From: an uncultured Lachnospiraceae bacterium
Lineage (GTDB): Bacteria; Bacillota; Clostridia; Lachnospirales; Lachnospiraceae
Reading direction: 5' to 3'
Length of the DNA: 64,000 nucleotides
Assembly (NCBI GenBank): GCA_910585765.1
Contig: CAJUES010000009.1
Span: 1 to 64,000, forward strand
In this document: piece after piece, positions 41,444-49,970 of the stretch
How the letters are laid out: every line of letters begins with the position of its first letter
Numbering within the stretch: the stretch's first letter is position 1
Program-made: the position numbers and the translations under genes
Notes under the pieces: generated by a model
What the model was told of the DNA's origin: nothing
What the model saw: only the letters and a program-made list of their open reading frames with translations
Database searches by the model: none

Positions 41444-43126
41444 TTATACCTTAAAACAGCTTCCGCCCACAAACTCGCGCACTATGGAATTTTTGGGAAG
41501 CTCCTCCGTTCCCACTCCCAGAAAATAGCTCAGGAACTTCAACAGACGCACTGCCTCAAAATACTCCGGCTCCCCCTTTTCGATGCTGTACAGCAATGGT
41601 TCCGCGAATGGCTTGAGCACTGCCAGCTCGTAGATCAGCGCCGAGTTGAACATGGCATCCGCGCTCTCCTGGAACGGAAAAATATTCTCCGTCTCCCCGT
41701 TGCGCACCGAAGGCCACATCTGGATCGTGCGCTTTGCCGTCGCGCCCCTTGTCCTCGCATCCCGCACGAGACGTCTGAGCAGTCTGCCGTCCGTCGTCGG
41801 AATGCGGTTATGCTCGTCGACATTCAGTGTCGTGAGTGCACTGATATAGATCTTGTATTTGCTCTCGGCAGGAAGCGCGTAGGACATCCTGTCGTTTAAC
41901 CCGTGGATCCCCTCGATGACAAGGATGTCGTCAGGTCCAAGCTGCTTGAAATTCCCCTTGTACTCGCGCTTTCCCGTCACAAAATTGAAGGTGGGAAGCT
42001 CCACGCGATCACCAGCCAGCAGCGCGCACATATCGTCGTTGAACTTCTGGGTATCGATCGCCTCAAGACACTCAAAATCATAATCACCGTTGGGCTGTTT
42101 GGGCGTTTTCTCCCTGTCGACAAAATAGTCATCTGCGGCGATCGGATGCGGCGTCAGGCCGTGCGTCCTGAGCTGCACGGACAGTCTGTGGGAAAAAGTC
42201 GTCTTTCCCGAGGAGGACGGACCCGCGATCATGACAAATTTGACACCGCCGCGCGATACGATGTCGGATGCGATCTCGCTGATCCTGCGCTCCTGCAGCG
42301 CCTCCTGGACGAGCACAAGCTCGTTGAACCGCCCCTTTCGTATCTGGTCATTCAAGTCGCTCACCGTGTCGACGCCCAGCTTTTCGCCCCAGTCCGCTGC
42401 GATCTCCATCGACTTAAAGAGCTTGGGCAGCGGCCGGAACTCCTCCAAAACGGTCGGATCCTTCTTGTTCGGCAGGATCAGCACCAGACCGTTCTCGTAT
42501 TTCTGCAGGTCAAAATATTTCACATAGCCGGTGCTCGGCAGCATGAATCCATAGTAGTAGTCGTAATACCCGTCGAGGTTGTAGACATTGACGGTAGAAC
42601 TTCCCCTGTAGCGGAACAGGCTTATCTTGTCTGTCATCTTCTGCTTTGCAAACAGAACATTTGCCTCCTCGATCGGCATGGACTTCTTGATCACGCAAAA
42701 GTCCTTGTCTATGTATTCCTGCATCTTTGCCTTGATCTTCTCGACGACCTCCTCCGTGAATTCGAAGTCCCCCTTCCTGGCGCAGTAGTACCCGCTTCCG
42801 ATGGCAAACTCCATCTTGATCTTCTCGATCTTATCCTGACCGATCACATCGTTGATCGCCTTCATCAGAATGATCGTCGCCGTGCGGTTGTAAGTCTTGT
42901 GCCCCGTGTCATCCGCCAGTGTCAGAAACTCCACCGTGCAGTCCTGATCCACCTTCTTGAACAGTTCCTTGATCTTCCCGTTCCTGACTGCCAGCGCAAT
43001 CTGGTAAGGATAGTCCTTCTGATAGACTCCGGCGATCTCGCCAAAGGTGATCCCAGCCGGATATTCCCTGGATCTTCCGTTTACCGTCACCAGAAAACTC
43101 TGCTTCTTTTCGCTGTTTCTGTCCAT
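41444..43126 (-). CDS. TGS-domain nucleoside (uridine-type) kinase
   Basis: A 560-residue protein combining an N-terminal TGS domain (about 10-75), a threonyl-tRNA-synthetase-like second domain (about 80-200) and a C-terminal uridine-kinase/phosphoribulokinase-type domain. The P-loop is MIAGPSSSGKTTFSHRL; the substrate region is AADDYFVDR and the second Walker-like strand is DDILVIEGIHGLN. Length and order fit the known clostridial TGS-nucleoside kinases. Last gene of the dgt-to-kinase group, with GGGGGAA as RBS. The substrate is inferred from the family. Confidence 0.92.
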   Translation of the reverse strand: MDRNSEKKQSFLVTVNGRSREYPAGITFGEIAGVYQKDYPYQIALAVRNGKIKELFKKVDQDCTVEFLTLADDTGHKTYNRTATIILMKAINDVIGQDKIEKIKMEFAIGSGYYCARKGDFEFTEEVVEKIKAKMQEYIDKDFCVIKKSMPIEEANVLFAKQKMTDKISLFRYRGSSTVNVYNLDGYYDYYYGFMLPSTGYVKYFDLQKYENGLVLILPNKKDPTVLEEFRPLPKLFKSMEIAADWGEKLGVDTVSDLNDQIRKGRFNELVLVQEALQERRISEIASDIVSRGGVKFVMIAGPSSSGKTTFSHRLSVQLRTHGLTPHPIAADDYFVDREKTPKQPNGDYDFECLEAIDTQKFNDDMCALLAGDRVELPTFNFVTGKREYKGNFKQLGPDDILVIEGIHGLNDRMSYALPAESKYKIYISALTTLNVDEHNRIPTTDGRLLRRLVRDARTRGATAKRTIQMWPSVRNGETENIFPFQESADAMFNSALIYELAVLKPFAEPLLYSIEKGEPEYFEAVRLLKFLSYFLGVGTEELPKNSIVREFVGGSCFKV

Positions 43127-43142
43127 TGAAATTCCCCCTTCT

Positions 43143-43925
43143 CTACACCACTATAAAAGGCTCTCTGATTTCCGCCTTGTAGATCTGCACCCCCGGCAGT
43201 TCCCTTTTCATAAACTCTTCCATATAAGAGATAAAAAGCTTCTCGATGCCGTAATGCCCTGCGTCGATCACGGCAAGCCCCTGCGCCACTGCATCGATCC
43301 CTTCATGATGGCCGACATCCCCCGTTATCATCGCGTCCGCGCCTGCAGCCAGGGCATCCTGTATAAAACCGCCGCCGGAACCGGGCATCACAGCCACTGT
43401 CCTGACAGGGCTATCCAGGTCGCCAAACACCCGGACATTCGGCACATGGAACTTTTCCTTCACGAGTCCGGCAAGCGCCTCCACACGCATGCTGTCTTTC
43501 AGCTCGCCGACCCTTCCGCAGCCTTCCTTGGATATGTCGTCCTCATACGTGACGTCCAGCACCCGTCTGTCCTTCAGCGAAAGCTCGTCGGCAGCCGCAT
43601 CCGCCATCCCCATCACATCGAAATTGGTGTGCATGGCATAATAGCTGATATCGTTTCGGATCAGTTCACAGACGCGTCTCCCGATAAAATCGTCCGTGTT
43701 GACCCGGCTCATCTTCTTGAAGATGAGCGGATGGTGCGTGAGCAGCAGATCCGCCCCGAGACGCACCGCCTCCCCGATCACGGCATCCGTCGCATCCAGC
43801 GCGATGTAAACCGTTCTGACCTCTTTGTCCCGCCTGCCCGCGAGCAGACCGATATTATCCCACTCCTCCGCAAATTCCGTCGGGGAGAGGGCCTCTAATT
43901 TGTCTATGATCTCATAGCATTTCAT
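43143..43925 (-). CDS. Nif3-like dinuclear metal centre protein
   Basis: A 260-residue Nif3/YqfO-type protein. Metal ligands are visible in LLLTHHPLIF, HTNFD and the C-terminal GDVGHHEGIDA and VIDAGHYGIEK. Often misnamed GTP cyclohydrolase I type 2; the true function is unsettled. The short form lacks the extra PII-like insert found in some Firmicutes. It lies downstream of trmK as in many Firmicutes, 37 bp away, with GGAG. Confidence 0.93.
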   Translation of the reverse strand: MKCYEIIDKLEALSPTEFAEEWDNIGLLAGRRDKEVRTVYIALDATDAVIGEAVRLGADLLLTHHPLIFKKMSRVNTDDFIGRRVCELIRNDISYYAMHTNFDVMGMADAAADELSLKDRRVLDVTYEDDISKEGCGRVGELKDSMRVEALAGLVKEKFHVPNVRVFGDLDSPVRTVAVMPGSGGGFIQDALAAGADAMITGDVGHHEGIDAVAQGLAVIDAGHYGIEKLFISYMEEFMKRELPGVQIYKAEIREPFIVV

Positions 43926-43962
43926 ACGCGTTCTCCATCATTTGCAGCATTTTCATGCTCCC

Positions 43963-44796
43963 TTATCTGTATCTGAAGTAATAGTACAGGCAGAACACGA
44001 TGTCGCTCAGCTTCTCGTCGAGCTCCTGCACGCGGAGCTGCTGCCTGTCTGTCAGCCGTTCCTGGCTGAGCAGATCGTTCCTGATCTTCTCAAAATTCGC
44101 CTTCTGCCACAGCAGATACCGCTTTAAGACCGGGTGCGCCATCGACAGAAGACACGGACCATATGTATCTTGAACCCTTGTAAGCCGCTTCGCCTCTCCC
44201 TTTGACGTCTCCGAGATGTTAAACGGCTGCCTGCTCGCCGGGATCCCATTGATGTACACCCCGCTCTTCCTGCATTTTTGTTCCAGATTCCCACTGATCT
44301 GCCATTCCAGCTTTCCGAAGGCGCCCGGCAGCGCGCGCATCATCGGATAGTATTTGCCGTCCTCGTATATGATATCTTCCTTTTCGACCAGATAACCCTT
44401 TTCCCGCAGATAGCCCCGCACCTCCGAAAGCTCCGACTGGGGCTGCAAAATGACCTGTTTCATCTCCCCGATCAGTTTTTTCCCCTGCTCCAGGATCGAT
44501 ATGACCAGTTTTCCGCCCATCCCGGCACAGATGATCCCCTCCGCCTCTCCTTCCCTGAGTGCGCTGACACCATCCGACAACCTGGTCTCTATATAATCCT
44601 GCATACAAAAATCTGCTATATTGTGCCTCGCCCTGTCCAGAGGTCCACTGTTGACGTCCATCGCGATCACATGCCTGCACACTTTACTCCTGACAAGTTC
44701 CATCGCGACGTAGCCATGGTCACAGCCGATATCTGCTATACTTTTGCAGGGCTGCACAAGTCCTGCCACAGCCCTCATCCTATCTGATAACAGCAT
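43963..44796 (-). CDS. trmK: tRNA (adenine(22)-N1)-methyltransferase
   Basis: A 277-residue SAM-dependent methyltransferase with motif I IADIGCDHGYVAMEL, AMDVNSGPLDRA, and CAGMGGKLVISIL. The C-terminal coiled coil is typical of TrmK. It methylates A22 of tRNA. Located between rpoD and the nif3 gene, the usual place. Start ATG with AGGAGAG, 12 bp after rpoD. Confidence 0.95.
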   Translation of the reverse strand: MLLSDRMRAVAGLVQPCKSIADIGCDHGYVAMELVRSKVCRHVIAMDVNSGPLDRARHNIADFCMQDYIETRLSDGVSALREGEAEGIICAGMGGKLVISILEQGKKLIGEMKQVILQPQSELSEVRGYLREKGYLVEKEDIIYEDGKYYPMMRALPGAFGKLEWQISGNLEQKCRKSGVYINGIPASRQPFNISETSKGEAKRLTRVQDTYGPCLLSMAHPVLKRYLLWQKANFEKIRNDLLSQERLTDRQQLRVQELDEKLSDIVFCLYYYFRYR

Positions 44797-44808
44797 CTGA
44801 TCGCTCTC

Positions 44809-45924
44809 CTAATCCAAAAAATCCTTTAGCTTGCGGCTTCTTGAAGGATGACGCAGTTTTCTGAGCGCCTTTGCCTCGATCTGTCTGATGCGCTCTCTTG
44901 TGACGTTGAACTCTTTGCCCACTTCCTCGAGCGTCCGCGCCCTGCCGTCGTCGAGACCGAAACGAAGCCGCAGCACCTTCTGTTCCCTGTCTGTCAGCGT
45001 GTCGAGCACCTCGACCAGCTGTTCCTTTAACAGGGTAAACGCCGCCGCGTCTGCGGGCACAGGGACATTATCATCTTGTATAAAGTCTCCCAGATGACTG
45101 TCCTCCTCCTCGCCGATGGGTGTTTCCAGCGACACAGGCTCCTGCGATATCTTGAGGATCTCTCGCACGCGCTCCTCCGGCATGTTCATCTCCTTGGCGA
45201 TCTCCTCGGGAGTCGGTTCGCGCCCAAGCTCCTGGAGCAGCTGCCTGCTCACGCGGATCAGCTTGTTGATCGTCTCGACCATATGAACGGGAATGCGTAT
45301 CGTCCTCGCCTGGTCCGCGATCGCCCTGGTGATCGCCTGGCGGATCCACCATGTCGCGTATGTGGAGAATTTGTACCCCTTTCTGTAGTCAAACTTCTCC
45401 ACAGCCTTGATCAGTCCGAGGTTCCCCTCCTGGATCAGATCGAGAAACAGCATCCCGCGCCCGACATAGCGCTTGGCAATGCTCACCACCAGACGGAGGT
45501 TTGCCTCCGCGAGCCTTTTCTTGGATTCTTCGTCCCCGAGCTCCATCTTCTTGGCAAGCTCGATCTCCTCGTCGGCACTCAGAAGCGGCACCTTGCCAAT
45601 CTCCTTGAGATACATTCTGACCGGATCCTCGATCCCCACGCCGTCCGGCACGGACAGATCGATATTCTCCACATCCATCTCCTCATCGTCCACCAGCAGC
45701 AGATCATCGTCAGGCAGGTCATCATCGTCATCTGTAATGCGAAGCACGTCTACATTATTCTGTTCGAGCGTCTCCAGGATCCGCTCAAACTGCTCCTCCT
45801 CGAGCGGCATATCCTTGAAAAAGTCGCTGATCTCCTGATATTCCAGCACATTTTTCTTCTTCCTTGCCGTCGCCAGAAGCTCTTTCAATTTCGCATCAAA
45901 TTTTGCTTGTGTGTTTTCATCCAT
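44809..45924 (-). CDS. rpoD: Primary sigma factor SigA/RpoD
   Basis: A 371-residue housekeeping sigma factor. Region 1.2 is DPVRMYLKEIGKVPLLS, region 2 contains DLIQEGNLGLIKAVEKFDYRKG and YATWWIRQAI (the -10 contacts), region 3 PVHMVETINKL, and region 4 ends TLEEVGKEFNVTRERIRQIEAKALRKLRHP. The acidic N-terminal part contains an Asp-rich stretch (ITDDDDDLPDDDLLLVDDEE). I chose ATG 45924, with GGAGG, over the TTG at 45933. It lies between dnaG and trmK. Confidence 0.98.
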   Translation of the reverse strand: MDENTQAKFDAKLKELLATARKKKNVLEYQEISDFFKDMPLEEEQFERILETLEQNNVDVLRITDDDDDLPDDDLLLVDDEEMDVENIDLSVPDGVGIEDPVRMYLKEIGKVPLLSADEEIELAKKMELGDEESKKRLAEANLRLVVSIAKRYVGRGMLFLDLIQEGNLGLIKAVEKFDYRKGYKFSTYATWWIRQAITRAIADQARTIRIPVHMVETINKLIRVSRQLLQELGREPTPEEIAKEMNMPEERVREILKISQEPVSLETPIGEEEDSHLGDFIQDDNVPVPADAAAFTLLKEQLVEVLDTLTDREQKVLRLRFGLDDGRARTLEEVGKEFNVTRERIRQIEAKALRKLRHPSRSRKLKDFLD

Positions 45925-45959
45925 TCTGGTCAATCCTCCATACCATATTATTTTTATCC

Positions 45960-47747
45960 TTATTTTAGAGAAATATTCGTTTTGCCAAGTTCTTCCAATG
46001 CTTTTTTGCCCTCGACTACCATGCTCACCGCCATAATGTCCCCCCCGGACCGGTTCCGGTAATACTCGAAGCTGTTCTTCTTCACACTGCGGAGGATATC
46101 GTTGAACGCCCGCTCCATCAGCTGCTCATTCTCCAGCTCCGGGAGCGTCGTCGTAAAGAGCGAAGCCGCCTCGCTCTGATCCTTCTCATCCTCAAACATA
46201 TTGATGATGCCCGCGGGGTTGAACTGGTTTTTCTCTATATCTTCAAACATACGTTTCGCAACCCTGCTGTACAGCTCTACGGTAAAATCCTCGGCAGAGA
46301 TGTAGCGCTTGATCTTTGCGTAGAGATGCGGGGCATCTGTCAGCCATGTGAGCAGCAGACGCTGTGACCTCCTGGCATGTTCCTCCGGGGTATTTTCTCT
46401 TTTGCTCTGTATTCCTGACTTGGGGCGCTCTGTCTGCACCGCATAGCCGCCTGTCTTTGCCGCCATGTTCACGACCAGTTTCCTCAGAATGTCCTGCCCG
46501 ATATGGTATTTCTCCGCCACTGCCTCAAGATAGTTCTCACGCTCCACCTCCTCGCCAAAATCGCAGAGTTTCCGCGCGATCTGATTGTGAAAATTCGTCT
46601 TTCCCTCCGGGTCGCCCAGATCAAACTCACGCTCGAGCATACGGATCTCAAACATAAATGCGTTCTCCGCATGGTCGATGCGCTCCTGAAACGCATCCTG
46701 TCCCAGATTCTTGATAAACTCATCGGGATCCTTGTAGGGCGACATGCTGATGATCCTGCCCGACATCCCCGCGTCGCGCAGGATCCGGATCGCGCGCAGC
46801 GCCGCCTTCACACCTGCACCGTCACTGTCGTACGCCAGGAGGACATCCTTCGTGTATTTTTTGATCAGCCCAGCCTGCCCCGGGGTGAACGCCGTCCCGA
46901 GAGACGCCACCGCCTGTGTAAATCCTGCCTGGTGCATGCTGATGACATCCATATATCCCTCACATAATATGATATTCCCAGTCCTCGATGTGCGCGCATA
47001 GTTCATGCCATACAGATTCCTGCTCTTGTCAAAGATCTCTGTCTCAGGCGAATTCAGATACTTGGGACCACTGTCCGCATCTCCCATGATACGCCCGCCA
47101 AAGCCGATGACGCGGTGGTTGATATCCTGTATCGGAAACATCACACGGTTCCAGAACTGCGTCGTCGTCCCCCGCCGCTCATCTGTCCTGGCAAGCCCTA
47201 CATCGCGGATCAGGTCGTCGGTGTAGCCCTTGTGGCGCAGATACGCCAGCAGTTCTTCTCCCCTTGCCGGCGCGTAGCCGAGCCCGAAGTTCTTGCGCGT
47301 CCCGTCCGAGAGCTGACGCTTGTCCAGATATTCCTTTGCCTTTGCCCCGCGCTCGCTGCGCAGCATGACATAGTAAAATTTCGCCGCTTCCCTGTTGACC
47401 TCCAGCAGCCGCATCCTCCTGCTCTCCCGCCGCCTCGCCTCCTCTGAGTACTCCGCTTTCGGAAGCTCCACGCCGGCCTTCTCCGCAAGCATCCTCAGCG
47501 CCTCCGGGAACGTACAATTCTCATATTTCATCACGAAAGTGAGCACGTTCCCGCCCTCTCCGCAGCCGAAGCACTTGTAGATCTGCTTTGCACGATTTAC
47601 GGAAAAAGACGGTGTCTTCTCCCCGTGAAAAGGGCAGCAGCACATATAGTTGCTGCCCTTTTTCTGCAGTGACACATAACCGGATATCACATCTACAATG
47701 TCACTCTTCTGCCTGACTTCCTCGATCAGTTCCTCCGGATAATACAT
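45960..47747 (-). CDS. dnaG: DNA primase
   Basis: A 595-residue primase that makes RNA primers for lagging-strand synthesis. The CHC2 zinc ribbon is at 37-65 (CCPFHGEKTPSF...CFGCGEGG). The catalytic TOPRIM region contains ILCEGYMDVISMHQAGF and LLAYDSDGAG. The C-terminal helicase-binding region is present. Start ATG with GTGGG, 30 bp after dgt. Macromolecular-synthesis cluster with rpoD. Confidence 0.98.
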   Translation of the reverse strand: MYYPEELIEEVRQKSDIVDVISGYVSLQKKGSNYMCCCPFHGEKTPSFSVNRAKQIYKCFGCGEGGNVLTFVMKYENCTFPEALRMLAEKAGVELPKAEYSEEARRRESRRMRLLEVNREAAKFYYVMLRSERGAKAKEYLDKRQLSDGTRKNFGLGYAPARGEELLAYLRHKGYTDDLIRDVGLARTDERRGTTTQFWNRVMFPIQDINHRVIGFGGRIMGDADSGPKYLNSPETEIFDKSRNLYGMNYARTSRTGNIILCEGYMDVISMHQAGFTQAVASLGTAFTPGQAGLIKKYTKDVLLAYDSDGAGVKAALRAIRILRDAGMSGRIISMSPYKDPDEFIKNLGQDAFQERIDHAENAFMFEIRMLEREFDLGDPEGKTNFHNQIARKLCDFGEEVERENYLEAVAEKYHIGQDILRKLVVNMAAKTGGYAVQTERPKSGIQSKRENTPEEHARRSQRLLLTWLTDAPHLYAKIKRYISAEDFTVELYSRVAKRMFEDIEKNQFNPAGIINMFEDEKDQSEAASLFTTTLPELENEQLMERAFNDILRSVKKNSFEYYRNRSGGDIMAVSMVVEGKKALEELGKTNISLK

Positions 47748-47777
47748 CTATATCCCACTCTCTTTCCTATCTGTCGT

Positions 47778-48785
47778 CTAATATCCCATCCAGAATTTCG
47801 GTATATAGATCTCTTCATATAGAGAGATCGCAAATCTGTCCGTCATGGAGCTTATGTAATCACAAACAACCTTTTCGCGCGGCTCCCCCCGCAGTCCCAG
47901 CTCCACAAAAAACTTCGGCAGCGCATCTGTATGCCTCATATAGTACTCATACAGCGTCTTGACCAGTGCCACCGCCTTGAGCTCCTCACACTTTGCCACC
48001 GGATTGCTGTACACCTTATCATACATGAAACGGCGCAGATTGCGCATCCCTAGCTCCACTTCGTCAGACATCCGCACATCATCTGTGCCCTTGCTCTGCG
48101 TGACGATATCGTGTATGAAATTGTTGAGCCGCTCCCTGGGGCTGTAGCCGACGATCTCGCCGATCTCCCGCGGTATGTCCCTCGCTCTCAGGATGCCCGC
48201 CCTGACGGCATCGTCCATATCGTGATATGTATATGCGATCTTGTCTGAAAAGCGGACCACTTTTCCCTCCAGCGTCGACGGCATGCTCGAAGTCTGGTGG
48301 TTGCGCATCCCATCCCGCACTTCCCAGGTCAGGTTCAGACCTTCGCCGTCCTTTTCGAGTATTTCCACGGTGCGCACACTCTGCTCATTGTGTCTGAACC
48401 CGTAGGGACAGATCTCGTTCAGCGCGCGCTCCCCTGCATGTCCAAAAGGCGTGTGTCCTAAGTCGTGTCCCAGCGCGATCGCCTCCACAAGCTCCTCGTT
48501 CAACTGCAGCGCCCTCGCGATCGTCCGCGCGTTCTGTGCCACCTCGAGTGTGTGTGTCAGCCTTGTTCTGTAATGGTCGCCCTCCGGCGACAAAAAAACC
48601 TGTGTCTTGTCCTTGAGACGCCGAAACGACTTGGAATGAAGGATCCTGTCCCTGTCTCTCTGAAACACAGGTCTGATATCGCACTGCTCTTCCTCCCTGT
48701 CCCTGCCCTTTGACCTGGCGCTGAGTGTGGCATATGGACTCAGATATTCGCCTTCCCACTGTTCAAGATTTTCCCGTATCGTCAT
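47778..48785 (-). CDS. dgt: dGTPase-like HD-domain triphosphohydrolase
   Basis: A 335-residue HD-domain enzyme with metal ligands in RTRLTHTLEV, GHDLGHTPFGHAGE and the later KIAYTYHDMDD. It hydrolyses dGTP or other dNTPs to nucleoside and triphosphate. It is of the shorter, non-E. coli type common in Firmicutes. Start ATG with GGGGGAG. First gene of dgt-dnaG-rpoD-trmK-nif3-nucleoside kinase, with a 5' leader containing an 8-bp hairpin. Confidence 0.95.
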   Translation of the reverse strand: MTIRENLEQWEGEYLSPYATLSARSKGRDREEEQCDIRPVFQRDRDRILHSKSFRRLKDKTQVFLSPEGDHYRTRLTHTLEVAQNARTIARALQLNEELVEAIALGHDLGHTPFGHAGERALNEICPYGFRHNEQSVRTVEILEKDGEGLNLTWEVRDGMRNHQTSSMPSTLEGKVVRFSDKIAYTYHDMDDAVRAGILRARDIPREIGEIVGYSPRERLNNFIHDIVTQSKGTDDVRMSDEVELGMRNLRRFMYDKVYSNPVAKCEELKAVALVKTLYEYYMRHTDALPKFFVELGLRGEPREKVVCDYISSMTDRFAISLYEEIYIPKFWMGY

Positions 48786-48800
48786 GATGCTCCCCCGCTC

Positions 48801-48895
48801 AGGAACTGTCGAGATCCTGTCGTGAGTGACCTGCCAGCAGTTCCTTTCTCCATACCAATTGAAAAAATCGAAAAAACACTTACCTATTTATTATA
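48801..48895 (-). promoter_or_regulatory. Leader of the dgt-dnaG-rpoD operon
   Basis: A -10 box TATAAT lies at 48895-48890 on the minus strand; the -35 is not clear. The leader, about 95 bases, contains an 8-bp stem AGGAACTG/CAGTTCCT (48838-48845 with 48801-48808) enclosing about 29 bases and ending 15 bases before ATG. I recognise no riboswitch class. Confidence 0.45.
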
Positions 48896-48945
48896 TTCCG
48901 CACGGATCTGCGAATTCCTTTTTTTCTTTTATTTTACAGATATTT

Positions 48946-49815
48946 CTACAGATTATTGTGAAATTCCAGCTCGACGTAATCCCCCATCGCATGTTCCGCT
49001 TTGACAAAAAGGATCAGGTGATTGTCCCTGATCGCCGAATATCCTGTCGGCACCATCTCCGAACTGTCAAAATCAATATCATAGTCCAGCAGCATGATCG
49101 CATAGTCTGTCATGGCGCCATTGTTCAGAAACGCTGAGAAATCTCCCGGCTCCACGCCTTCATTGATGATCGTGTAGCCCTCAGACAGCTCTAAGCTGCT
49201 CACGACCAATGCCATGTCCGCGAAGTCTTTCAGCCGGACATTCTTTCCGGTATTCAGATCAATGTTGAGCGTCCTGACGATATTGTTGGGGTATGCGCTG
49301 TTTGCATGATACACTGTTCCCCTGAAAATGAACGAAACGACGGCGCTCCCCTTCGTGGCTGTCTCATACTTTAGTTCCAGGGAGCTCAGATCGCCGGCAG
49401 CGCGATGGTCTGTTGCCGCCGCTCTGATCCGCTCATTGATCTCCTGCTGTCTCCCCTGGTCTGCCATCCCTGTCAGCTGTGGGTATTCCACCCTGACAGC
49501 GCCCTCCTCGTACACAGCCGTCTCTATACCATACTCACAGGCAGCATTTTCGCCCGCGATGCGGTCCGCGTACGGTGTGACCGCCTCTGCCTCCGGCTCT
49601 GTGACCGGTGCGCTCTCTGTCTCCGGCTCTGCCGTCTCTGTCCCGTCTGCCGCCGGCTCATTGCGCACGATCACCTGCGACTTGTCATTGCTCAGGATCG
49701 CGTCGTAATCCTCCACGATCAGCTCCTGATCCTTTTTGCCCGCATTTCCGCCACAGCCTGCTGCCGCCAGCATGATGACCGTGAGGATGCAGCCGATTAC
49801 CATGTACTTTCTCAT
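48946..49815 (-). CDS. Lipoprotein with RsiV/DUF3298-like domain
   Basis: A 289-residue lipoprotein: signal peptide with lipobox LAAAGC (Cys about 20), then a Glu/Ala/Thr-rich linker and an extracellular domain. The segment RTLNIDLNTGKNVRLKDF and DYVELEF at the end resemble the DUF3298/DUF4163 (RsiV, PdaC) fold. It could bind peptidoglycan or lysozyme-like ligands. I chose ATG 49815 with AAAGGA; a longer frame upstream to 49974 would be unlikely to encode a functional signal peptide. Confidence 0.82.
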   Translation of the reverse strand: MRKYMVIGCILTVIMLAAAGCGGNAGKKDQELIVEDYDAILSNDKSQVIVRNEPAADGTETAEPETESAPVTEPEAEAVTPYADRIAGENAACEYGIETAVYEEGAVRVEYPQLTGMADQGRQQEINERIRAAATDHRAAGDLSSLELKYETATKGSAVVSFIFRGTVYHANSAYPNNIVRTLNIDLNTGKNVRLKDFADMALVVSSLELSEGYTIINEGVEPGDFSAFLNNGAMTDYAIMLLDYDIDFDSSEMVPTGYSAIRDNHLILFVKAEHAMGDYVELEFHNNL

Positions 49816-49970
49816 ACTCTTATCCTTTCTAATTTTACCAAAAGCAGGACTCTGCACTCCCGCCCATAAGGTGATATTGCAAAAATACCCCCTGCCCGGA
49901 ACATAAAGCTGTTCTATCACTGTTTGCCCGCGTAAACAGTAACCTTTGCTCCAAAACAGGGGATATTTTC

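Noticed and set aside
48801..48895. T-box or known riboswitch in the dgt leader
   Set aside because: No T-box sequence, Stem I or terminator/antiterminator pair is visible.
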